Source of the DNA: Monosiga brevicollis MX1
Lineage: Eukaryota; Opisthokonta; Choanoflagellata; Craspedida; Salpingoecidae
Assembly: GCF_000002865.3 (NCBI RefSeq)
Contig: NW_001865112.1
Coordinates: 1,771 to 13,156 of the forward strand
Direction of reading: 5' to 3'
Length of the DNA: 11,386 bases
The position numbers and the translations under genes are program-made. Shown here one piece after another: positions 1 through 7,293 of this stretch (within the stretch, counting starts at the first letter, position 1; every line of letters begins with the position of its first letter). The notes below the pieces were generated by a model. That model was not told the DNA's origin. It searched no databases and saw nothing but the letters and a program-made list of their open reading frames with translations.

Positions 1-427
1 ACCATCCCGGCAAATATGGTGGTGCTGTTGATTTGCAGGGTTCAGCGTGTGTGTCCTCACATTGCTTTATTGGCGCTGTGTGTCTACTTGAACCTGGATG
101 TAGAGTCACCAATATGCGACGCCTAGACCCGACGGCGAGCGCAGACTCGTTATTATGCGAGTCATGTTCGGCCGTGCCTATGTCCATTCTTCGCCTCTTT
201 TCGGGGCGCTGGCTCCCCCACTGCTGTCCGATGCACCCATCAACGAGCGGTAAGTTGATCAAGATCCAATGTCGTCGAGTTCTGTCACACAGTTTGATGG
301 GACTCGTGTTTTGTTGTCTTGCAGATTTGATTCTGTCATTGCTACACCGCAAGGAACGTTTCGTGAGGAGATAATGTTCGACAATGCCCAGATTCACCCT
401 GGACTAGTCGTCTACTGCACTGCCTAG
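1..427 (+). CDS. PARP-type ADP-ribosyltransferase, C-terminal end of catalytic domain (5' part outside window)
   Basis: Best model joins 3-50, 104-249 and 325-427, ending at TAG 425-427. The first exon reads KYGGAVDLQ, the second SHQYA, then RLVIMRVMFGRAYV, and the third FDSVIATPQGTFREEIMF followed by DNAQIHPGLVVY. This order matches the last strands of the PARP fold: a serine/tyrosine box (S-H-x-Y-A), the R-V-x-x-G-R strand, the D-S-V strand, and the final E-x-I-x-[YF]-x-x-x-Q-x-x-P block. The Glu at 365-367 aligns with the catalytic Glu that polymer-forming PARPs keep and many mono-ADP-ribosylating members lose, so activity is possible. The family moves ADP-ribose from NAD+ to proteins or nucleic acids. 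The histidine motif and any N-terminal domains lie left of the window. The 250-324 junction is well supported; the 51-103 junction is weaker because several GT choices exist in the GTGTGT tract. Confidence 0.72.
51..103 (+). other. Probable intron in the PARP-like gene
   Basis: Splicing GT at 51 to AG at 103 (53 bp) joins the frame of GGAVDLQ to SHQYA and removes in-frame stops at about 89-103. The donor lies in a GTGTGTGT run, so its exact position is uncertain by a few bases; 51 is the choice that keeps frame. Confidence 0.45.
250..324 (+). other. Intron in the PARP-like gene
   Basis: Strong donor GTAAGT at 250, a T-rich stretch and acceptor TTGCAG ending at 324 (75 bp). Splicing gives NE-R-FDSV, restoring the conserved PARP strand across the junction; reading straight through leaves that frame. 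Confidence 0.75.
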
Positions 428-763
428 ATGTTTTCGTTGGGATCCTTTGTTGTACAGTCAAACCTGCTCCCCCAGACACTTGCACTGCTTTTGCACACAT
501 CCAACGTCGTTCACCACCAGGCCTCCTCGGTAGGAGAGCGATTACGCAGCTATTTCAACGGTGCACCTGGTCTGGTCACTGTGAATACTTTCCATGATCG
601 AATTGACCTCAAGAAGTATCTTGCTCCATCGCGATAAATGCCACTCGAATCCCCTGGAAAAGGGTTTCTTCTCGACCGCCTCTACAGTCGTCGTGGTATC
701 AAGGCGTACCGCAACCGTGTGCTGGAAGCAGCGATGAACTCAGGATTGCCGAAAAATTCAGTG
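428..763 (+). pseudogene. Two consecutive unidentified open stretches in the PARP frame (69 and 42 aa)
   Basis: An ATG follows the PARP stop directly (TAG 425, ATG 428) and opens 69 codons to TAA 635. A second ATG follows at once (638) and opens 42 codons to TGA 761. Both are in the same frame as the last PARP exon. The peptides look protein-like, for example GLVTVNTFHDRIDLKKYL and LLDRLYSRRGIKAYRNRVL, but I recognise no family. No intron removing TAA 635 keeps the frame: the best GT-AG pair (616-662) shifts it. The stretch may be 3' UTR open by chance, the remains of a neighbouring gene, or separate exons. PARP proteins normally end with the catalytic domain, so a true extension is unlikely. 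Confidence 0.3.
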
Positions 764-861
764 TGACCAGCGGGCGTCGACACGGTGCCTGAACGGCTCA
801 TGCTGATGATGATGATGCCACGACACTCCGCCTCGCCCGAGGAGCAGAAGCCAGGAGCGTG

Positions 862-867
862 AATAAA
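862..867 (+). terminator. Possible polyadenylation signal AATAAA
   Basis: AATAAA directly before an A-rich tract (868-880), downstream of the PARP-like gene and the 428-763 open stretches. It could end a transcript from the left gene, though it lies about 435 bp past the PARP stop. The A-tract makes a chance match fairly likely. Confidence 0.3.
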
Positions 868-892
868 GAAAAAAAAAAAAGAAGAAGAAGGA
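868..892. repeat. A-run followed by GAA triplets
   Basis: Simple sequence: a run of about 12 A, then AAG/GAA triplets. Short ATG triplets lie just upstream at about 803-818. Apparent ORFs on both strands here are made of low-complexity residues and are not supported. Confidence 0.7.
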
Positions 893-1066
893 CATGAAGC
901 ACAGTCATTGAGCGCGCGCCTCGCACTCGTCCGACCAACTTTTCTTGAACGCGCATTGCCATGAGCTTGAAGCTGGCTCGCTCGCCGTCAGGAATGGTCG
1001 TTCGCATCCGGGCGGGGGGATAAGATTGATATGACTGGAGGGGCAGTTAGCCAACGGGCTTGTAAT

Positions 1067-1275
1067 GTCATGGCAAGCAACGAGGCAGTACACGTCGTAC
1101 GCACAAGCCCCGGTTTCGTGGTGCTCTAGAAGCTGCTCGTAACGGGTCATGGCAGGCAAAGGGGCGATACACGTTGCAGCGCCTTGGAAGCTGCTCGTAA
1201 CAGGCGAGCTGTCATGGCAGGCAAAGGGGCAGTACACGTTGGAGCTTGACGGCGCTTTGGAATTTGCTTGTAAGA
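1067..1275. repeat. Tandem repeat, three copies, 65-79 bp unit
   Basis: Copies begin at 1067, 1146 and 1211 with GTCATGGCA, then the pattern GCARGCAA-GGGGC, then TACACGT, and end with an AGCTGCTCGTAA-like segment (TTGCTTGTAA in the third). The second and third copies are nearly identical over their first 30 bases; the first is longer and more diverged. The unit length is not a constant multiple of three and reading frames across it show no conserved peptide, so it is probably non-coding. Confidence 0.75.
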
Positions 1276-1314
1276 CTGTTGTTGCTTTGACTTTTCTCCC
1301 AAAGTTAAAAAAGT

Positions 1315-1524
1315 TAAAAAGAAGAAGAACAAGGTGTAAACGTGTGTGTGTGTGTGTGTGTGTTGCTTGCTTCTGGTTCAAGCTTGCCTCTCTCTTTGGC
1401 TTGCTTTTGCTTTGGATCTTCTTCTTCTTCTGCTTCTTCTTTTTTGGGTGGTGCCCTTTTTTGGCAGCGGTCTCGGCATCGGCGGGCTGCTTGACGTGTC
1501 TTGCTTTGTGTGTGTGTGCGTGGT
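1315..1524. repeat. Microsatellite cluster: GAA, GT, CTT and GT tracts
   Basis: A GAA-rich tract at about 1317-1330, a (GT) run of 11 units at 1342-1363, a CTT/T-rich tract at about 1419-1446 and a shorter GT run at about 1506-1519. The GAA tract and the CTT tract are complementary and about 100 bp apart, so a hairpin is possible, but triplet complementarity is expected between simple sequences. Apparent ORFs here on both strands follow the repeats (VCVC or THTH strings) and are rejected as genes. Confidence 0.75.
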
Positions 1525-1926
1525 GACTGATCGCTTGTGCTTGGTACGGGACTCTCTTGGTCGGGGCCTTGCGGCGACGCCAGAACGTTTTGATTGAAAG
1601 CACTGCTGCCATTTTTTTTGCTTTCAACTGAAGTTGGCCTCAGAGATCTCGCCTCACGTGCGCTTGGGAAACCAAGTACACCTGTCCTCGCAACTGTCAT
1701 CGAGGACTGTTGACCAAAGGTGAGTCGTTTGGTGCACCAGACAGAGAAGAGCAAAGAGCCCGCTGACCGGCTGCCGTTTTGGAAACGGCGCGCCTGTCAA
1801 ATCCCAGTCTAAATTCTGGGTTGTCAGACGAGTTGTACTTGGAGGGGGCTCATGAGATTGATTTTGGATCGAGAAGCAAGAAAGCGGTTTGAAGCGGTTT
1901 GGTGAATAGAGAGAGATACCGTTACC
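1525..1926 (+). promoter_or_regulatory. Upstream region of the ankyrin gene, no gene seen
   Basis: About 400 bp with no convincing coding signal. It would hold the promoter and 5' UTR of the ankyrin gene. A perfect 10-bp tandem duplication (AAGCGGTTTG) sits at 1882-1901, 26 bp before the ATG. A donor-like GTGAGT near 1720 could belong to a 5' UTR intron. No clear TATA box is visible. Confidence 0.3.
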
Positions 1927-2562
1927 ATGAGTGTTGATGCAGAGCAGCTGTACGATGCGTGTAATAATTGTGGGGATCCACGAGAAGCGCTGCAGCTGGT
2001 GACCACTTGGGACCAACAACGTATACGAGATGCTGCTATATACATTATCGTGCGTATGCTGGTTTGGTATGATGTTGTGTGATACTGAATATGTCACTGG
2101 ATGGGGTGACGTTATGGTATAACATGGGACATATGCTGCGTGTTTGTATCATCCCACAGGATGGCCGTACAGCACTGAACATGGCCTGCAGTCACGGTCA
2201 TGTCAAGGTGGTGGAGATGCTGTTGAAGCTCGGTGTTGATACTGAAGCCAAGGACAACGTCAGTAAAGTACCTCTACCACCCTCTTCCCCCCTTTACCCC
2301 CCCCCCCCACCCCCCCGGATGATGCTNCCCTGTNCCACATGATGCTGATGCTGATGCTGTACCTGTACGTCATGCTGATGCATCATCCCACAGTATGGCA
2401 ATAGACCACTGCACTGGGTCTGCCATTGTGGTCGTGTCAATGTGGTGGAGATGCTGTTGCAGCACGGTGTTGATACTGAAGCCAAGGCTAACGTCAGTAG
2501 AGTAACTCCCTCATCCCCCCTTTACACCCCCCCCCCCCCCTACGATGGTGCACCTGTGCCAC

Positions 2563-2607
<45 letters not shown>

Positions 2608-4033
2608 CTGTACCTGTACGTCATGCTAACGCATCATCTTACAGGGTGGCTTTACACCACTGCACCGGGCCTGCCACTATGGTGCTGTCAAGATGGTGGA
2701 GATGTTATTGAAGCACGGTGCTGATGCTAAAGCCAAGAACGACGTCAGTACCGTACCTAACCCTCTTCCCCCTTTAGCCCCCCTATGATGCTACGCCTGT
2801 CCCACATGATGATGATGATGATGATGTAATGATGATGATGCTGTACCTGTACGTCATGCTGTTGCATCATCCCACAGCGTGGCAATACACCACTGCGCTT
2901 TGCCTGCCAGAAGTATGCTGTCGAGGTGGAGATGCTGTTGAAGCACGGCGCTGTAACTGAAGCCAAGAACAGCGTCAGTACAGTACCTAACCCTCCCTCT
3001 TCTCCCCTTTACCGGCTGCTGCTCCTGCTCCCGCTGCCCATCGTCTTTGGCCCCGTCCCTCGCTCCTCTACACCCTGCCCACCCGTGCGCGTCGGTTCTC
3101 CCCCTGACTCCTTTTCTTCCTTCCCGCCATCCCTTTTCCCCGTTTTGCGTCCGGGTTTCGTCGGTGCTCCCTGCACCCCGCTCTGTTTCGTTGTATCTTG
3201 AGCCTGCTTCCCTTTTCCGACGTCGTGACTTCATTCTGGACCCCACCCCATCCCTTGCCAGCGCGCTTCTGCCTTTCTCGCACACTCAAGTGGCTTTCAA
3301 TGGCCGTTTCTTCTGTTTGACCCCAGTACACTCGACGCTCAACCCCCACAAAAAACAAAGGAAAAAAAAAAGAACACGTGCCTCATGTTTCTGAATATTG
3401 ATGATCCTCATAGGACGGTCAAACGCCGCTCCAACTAGCCTGCGCTGCAAGACATCCCAGCCGAAAGGTTGTCCAGCAACTCTTGCGTCACGGTGCCGAC
3501 CCAGATGCGAGAGATCTTGTAAGCCTTTTCATCACAATGCCGTACCTTTTGCGCTGTTCTGCTGCACCTGCGATTGATACCTGATGACCTGCTGTGGCAG
3601 ACGGGTGCACGACTCTTGGATCTGCTTCTAGGCAAGGATTGCATCAACCTGGAGGTGGGCCCTTTTTGATTTGTGGTACTCATTGCAGAGGCAAGCTTGC
3701 TTACCGAGGAATCTGCATCACTTTATAGCTAATTGCAGAACTATTGCGCGCAACCCGTTCTCCTTGCTCCTACCAAACTTCAAATTCCAATGGTGCGAGC
3801 CTGGTTCCCATGTGATTGTCCGCGTTTTCTGGTTCTCATCGGAATTCCACGTGGTGCCAGTCCAAGGCTTGATTCATGCGGAGCAGGCCAGACGCTGGCG
3901 GTGCGCTGCTGCTGTTCTCTGTAGTGTCGGCTGGCGCGTGGATCCTCAATTGTTCAACAACCACGACCTAGATACCCTTTGTGACTTCCAGGCCGCTCAA
4001 ACGGCCACCGCTCAAGCTGCACCTACAAATTGA
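1927..4033 (+). CDS. Ankyrin-repeat protein, eight-exon model (339 aa)
   Basis: Exons: 1927-2049, 2160-2258, 2394-2492, 2645-2743, 2878-2973, 3414-3518, 3601-3654, 3689-4033, all phase 0. The ATG has a good context (ACC before it). Exon 1 gives an ankyrin-cap-like helix (LYDACNNCGDPREALQL). Exons 2-5 each encode exactly one ankyrin repeat of 33, 33, 33 and 32 residues (pattern G-x-T-P-L-H, then VVEMLL, then HGVDTEAK). Exon 6 is a 35-residue repeat (DGQTPLQLAC, then VVQQLLRHGADPDARD). Exon 7 looks like a partial repeat (LLDLLLGKDCINLE). The last 114 residues are not ankyrin and contain a motif ending in SVGWR that recurs at 4668-4922. Ankyrin repeats bind proteins; the partner is unknown. The repeat exons are secure. 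The last junction is weak: intron 7 would be only 34 bp, and an 84-bp alternative ending at 3738 enters a different frame that stops at 3924. No signal peptide or membrane segment is evident. Confidence 0.75.
2160..2977 (+). repeat. Exon-plus-intron tandem duplication (ankyrin repeat units)
   Basis: Four successive units of about 235-250 bp, each one ankyrin exon plus its following intron. Every intron starts GTCAGTA (2259, 2493, 2744, 2974) with GTACCT or a variant shortly after, then a C-rich tract, a GATG/GCTG microsatellite and a common 37-base 3' end (2357-2393, 2608-2644, 2841-2877). By hand count the 3' ends of the second and fourth introns differ at one base in 37, while exons at 2394-2492 and 2645-2743 differ at about 23 of 99. 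Confidence 0.85.
2563..2607. repeat. (ATG)15 microsatellite and C14 run inside an ankyrin-gene intron
   Basis: Fifteen perfect ATG triplets at 2563-2607, preceded by a run of 14 C at 2527-2540. The matching position in the next intron holds an interrupted ATG array (about 2806-2840), and the previous intron has a few GATGCT units plus ambiguous bases at 2327 and 2334 next to a C run. The tract is intronic and should not be translated as poly-Asp. Confidence 0.9.
2974..3413 (+). other. Long pyrimidine-rich intron of the ankyrin gene
   Basis: It begins with the same GTCAGTA and C-rich 5' portion as the preceding introns, then about 300 bp strongly biased to C and T on the + strand, then an A-rich patch (about 3349-3372) and acceptor CCTCATAG ending at 3413. 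At 440 bp it is three to four times its neighbours and lacks their shared 3' end, so it may hold inserted sequence or replace a lost repeat unit. ORFs on both strands inside it are low-complexity and rejected. Confidence 0.6.
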
Positions 4034-4667
4034 AATATGTGAAGCTTGTGGTGGGCTTGTGGATCGCTATGCAAACAGAGACTAAAGTCAATGACCAGGG
4101 CGGGCTTTGCCAGATGTCTGAAGCAGAACAGTCCAACAACCACCGAAAAAGAGCGAAAAACAGTCCTGTCTTCATTCGCCATGACATCGACTGATGACCA
4201 TGGTTGTCCCGGTAGTGGCAGCTGCGGCGCTGCACGAGCTGGTAATGAGGGGGGCTCGCCGGAGGAGAAACGGAACAAGCGCGAGCCAAAAAAAAGACAA
4301 GAAGAAGTTCTAGAAGCACCATCATCATGTATTGGACTGCAAGCATAGACGTATGTCCAGAAGCTATTGGAGTACTGGTAGATGCCAGTCCTGGCGATGA
4401 TGTTTGATTATCTTTCACGGTGCTCGTCAAGGAGACATGTAAAACATCGTGATTGTTCCTGCCATCGAGATATAAGTACCGTCTGGTAGACCTGAGTGTC
4501 ATTTTACTTTGTACCTTTCCCGTTTATCATTAAGCTTAGTTGACTGCCGCTGTAGAAGAATGAGAGTTCACTTGGCTGTCGTCTAAACAGGCGTCGGATC
4601 AATCGAGATCGCTTCACACTCTCAGGCTTCTTGCCTCGATGAAATGAGCTGGTTTTGAAGATGCTTT
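4034..4667. other. Intergenic stretch, no supported gene
   Basis: About 630 bp between the ankyrin stop and the partial paralog. A + frame is open at 4046-4348 with a Lys/Glu-rich end, and a 159-aa ORF lies opposite at 4023-4502, but neither has a recognisable domain. At 4599-4680 a broken frame reads DRFTLSGFLPR, stop, NELVLKML, which faintly resembles an ankyrin repeat and could be a decayed exon belonging to the next feature. Confidence 0.3.
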
Positions 4668-4922
4668 GTGCCAGCCACCGGCCCAGATCATATTAAAGCT
4701 CGATTTCAGAAGGTGAGGTCGTCAAGTTTACCCGTGAGTCCTTGGTTTCTCACAATAGACTTGGGTGGCTCGAATTCAAGTTGCTATCCTGACCGAGCAG
4801 AAGAGAAGAAGAGGCTCTGCGACGCTTTGGTTGAGGTCCTTTTCAGTGTCGACTGGCGCGCACAGCTTGAGATGTTTGAGGCGCGTGCGTTTGACGATCC
4901 GCGGTCTATCATCAGCAAGTGA
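4668..4922 (+). pseudogene. Partial copy of the ankyrin gene's C-terminal domain
   Basis: An open frame with no usable ATG of its own ends at TGA 4920-4922. Its last 55 residues match the end of the ankyrin protein: KKRLCDALVEVLFSVDWR here against RRWRCAAAVLCSVGWR there, with F and acidic residues following in both. At DNA level GTGTCGACTGGCGCG matches GTGTCGGCTGGCGCG in 14 of 15 bases. A W-F pair precedes the motif by about 30 residues in both. Only the terminal domain is recognisable; upstream ankyrin repeats are absent or decayed. It could be the last exon of a second, intact gene whose other exons I cannot see, or the relic of a tandem gene duplication. The domain is unknown to me. Confidence 0.5.
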
Positions 4923-5366
4923 CAAATCCAAAACCCAAGCGAGAGACTAGCAAACGGTTTTCGAGACCATCACCCGTGACTTTCGACCAGACGGCTGAAA
5001 TTGAGCAAGCCGAGCCTGAGGCTTGCAAGTCAATGCGGTTCACACTGGCGGAAATGAGCGTCAGGCTGCTGCGGTGCAGGGCTACAAAGCAGCTCAAACT
5101 TGCGCCCTCAAGGACATCTGCGTGATAATTCAGCCTCAACCGCCTCGAGGATCATGTTAGCGCACGCTTTATCAGGCAGGGGTGGTGGCGGTGCTTGTCA
5201 ATCAGCTGGTAGTTTCATTGTCTGCTGTTTGATCATGATGGTGGTGATGGCTCACATGCACAACCATGGTGGTGGTGGTGCAAGCACCTGTGTTGCTGCC
5301 CTTTCCTCCTGCGTACCGGACAAGGAGCATGGACCGCATCAAAAACTTTGCTGACAAGCTTGTTCA
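4923..5366. other. No convincing gene; several short open frames
   Basis: Short frames overlap here (4919-5125, and a stretch near 5020-5158 reading NERQAAAVQGYKAAQTC), but none is linked to a neighbour by clear splice sites or shows a known domain. The 5100-5354 frame is dominated by Gly, Ser and Met from GGT and ATG repeats. Confidence 0.35.
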
Positions 5367-5455
5367 TAACTTTAAAACTTTAAAAATTTAAAACTTTATA
5401 CATGTACATCAAAGGAACAAAAGATTTTTTGCGACAACAATTGAAACTTTAAAAC
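5367..5455. repeat. AT-rich patch with AACTTTAAA repeats
   Basis: Four imperfect copies of AACTTTAAA or close variants between 5367 and 5400, and another at 5443-5452, in an otherwise mixed-composition region. No coding signal. It may be a transcript end or an AT-rich spacer. Confidence 0.55.
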
Positions 5456-6220
5456 GGATGTTCATGGTGGTGTGAACAAATGTGCTTTCCACTGGCTTTT
5501 CTTTTTTTTTTTTTGACGCTGGGACGGCGCCTGGGGCTCTGAGGCGCAGAAGGCAGGCAAATGCAGCCCCAAAGAAGCAGCTCGGCCACGTGATGCACCG
5601 GTTGCATGCACTCATGTCCTGGCGAGGCGGAAGAATTACGTCAAAATGATAAACTGGTACGCACTGCCACTCAAGAATCCGTGTCTGTGTGCTTTTCCAG
5701 CAAGCCGCCAAGTTGCTCACCCAGGGGCGCGGCACGTTACGATAGGATCAAGGAGATATGCGCACTGAGGCTCTTGTCAAAGCTCTGAGCGCTTTTACAA
5801 AACGTGTTATGAGAAACATTGAGCACATTGGGTGCGTTCTAATGTCAAGACGTGGCATGGAGGCTACCATGCTCCCTGGCGAATGCTGCTTTGCGCCGTG
5901 CGCCCCTTGCTTGAGGCCAAAGCAGCTGCACCTTGAGTTCTGAAGAGCTCAGAGCCGACGGGACGGCCTCTGGCACGTCATGGAAAACGTGTGTGCCTGT
6001 ATGACTTGATTGCAAGACAGGTTGACGGTGAGTGAGGCCTCGTGAGGACATTGCCCATTACCAAACGCCGTCCCGAAGCGCTTTGGTTAATTTTGTTGAC
6101 AGGGGTCTCTAGGCCATTTTTCAGGATCGGCTGATGGCAGGCTAATGTCATAGCTTGTGCTTGTCAATGACTTGCATGTGTGCTACGTTGGACAAGCACT
6201 GGCAGCTTGAAACTTCTGCA
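5456..6220. other. No supported gene; T-run and short open frames
   Basis: Contains a T-run at about 5501-5514 and overlapping short + frames at 5606-5788 (60 aa) and 5758-5943 (61 aa). The second is protein-like (ALVKALSAFTKRVMRNIEH) but matches nothing I recognise. I do not call either as a gene. Confidence 0.35.
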
Positions 6221-7080
6221 AAGGTGTGCGCTGCCGCTTGAGCCGACCGTGCGCGCCCTTTAAGACTTGTTGAGCTTTAAAATGCTGACCACACGCGCGC
6301 CTCCGTGACAGCCAGACAAGGACCAACCGACAAAACATGAGGATGCTGTACAGTGTCAAGCAAACATGCGCGATGAATTTCTCGAGATGTTTGCCTGCGA
6401 TGCTGCCGTATTTAGGTACGCCCTGCCGTTCCCCAGCGCTGGTTCGAGCTTGGCTTTGCTGTACGGGCTTCTTCTCATGGCGGGATTTGGTCATGGCAGC
6501 ACTTTTGCATGGTCCATCTGCAGCTACTCAGAAGCTCGGGCGGTATGACGGGCGCATTTGCGCCGCTTGTGACGGTGTATGAAGTGTGTCTGTGGCCTTG
6601 TTGAGGTAGGCTCTGCCGTTTGAGCTGGTGGGCCTGGGTGAGGCCATTGAGGTGCTTATCTGATGAGACACTCGGATACGAAGGATCATAGGTTACTCAG
6701 CCTCACATATGTGATTTAAAACACAGTCATGTTGCTTTCAGCGGGATATCATGGGTATTAGACGACGTGACGAGCCAGGCGCTGCCCTGTGAGCCTGTGG
6801 GCGTGGGCGTGCCGTGCCGAGCCTGGATGAGGCCTTCGGGGTCTTCAACTGATGTGCTTGGCTGCGAATAAACACGGGCTATTCAGGCGCACATGCTTTG
6901 CAAAGGAACACGTCACGGTGCCTCGTGCATGAGTGTATGGAAGTTTGATGCCGTTGGGAGGTAGGCGCTGCCGTGGGAGCCCGTCGGGCCATGCCTAGCT
7001 CTACGGGTCAATACGGGCTGCCGTTTGTCGAGGTGGCCCAGGAAGTGCACTTGCAAATTGGTTCAAGCCGGAACGGAGGT
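6221..7080 (+). repeat. Degenerate tandem array, units of about 120-190 bp
   Basis: A core like AGGTAGGCGCTGCCG, usually followed by a TGAGCC-like segment, recurs at 6221, 6413, 6603, 6772 and 6958, with a weaker trace at 7076. Flanking sequence also aligns between units: GAGGCC, then TGATG, then a CAGGC/CAGCC-CACAT segment in the 6603 and 6772 units. Translated after the core, the units give ALP, then a variable residue, then E and P or L in four of five cases, which suggests diverged coding repeats rather than a satellite. Each core is preceded by AG and begins with GT in most units, so it could be an exon-intron boundary repeated with its exon, as in the ankyrin gene. All frames carry stops, so as it stands the array is either mostly intronic or decayed. 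Confidence 0.5.
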
Positions 7081-7293
7081 AGGTGGCTCATGATGTAGTT
7101 TGTGTGGCACAGATGGGCCGCGTGTGAAACTGGACTTGGCAAGAAGCATTACAGGACTGAGGGCAGCACACAAGTATGTACAATGTCCATCAACGATCAT
7201 CGCGAGGCCAAACCAAGCTGCCATTGCCCCCGAAAGCAAAAAGATCGTTCACTTATTCTCGCCCTGAATTCGGCTTGGGTCTGATGAAAGTGT

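Noticed and set aside
425-763. Ciliate-like code with TAG and TAA read as Gln across the PARP end
   Set aside because: Gln in the other genes is CAA or CAG only, and the PARP domain ends naturally at TAG 425.
905-1754. Long minus-strand ORFs (905-1627 and 1314-1754)
   Set aside because: They are built from translated GAA, GT and CTT simple sequence and the 65-79 bp repeat, and they overlap each other; no domain is visible.
2442-2711. Continuous + ORF with a poly-Asp stretch
   Set aside because: It reads through an ankyrin exon into the intronic (ATG) microsatellite; splice sites and the 33-residue periodicity favour the spliced form.
4023-4502. 159-aa minus-strand ORF with a hydrophobic segment
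   Set aside because: It overlaps the end of the ankyrin gene, its hydrophobic part comes from A/G-rich and ATG sequence on the + strand, and no family is recognisable.
6603-6660. ALPFELVGLGEAIEVLI as an ankyrin repeat
   Set aside because: Spacing between the presumed helices is off by a residue and the other units do not keep the pattern.
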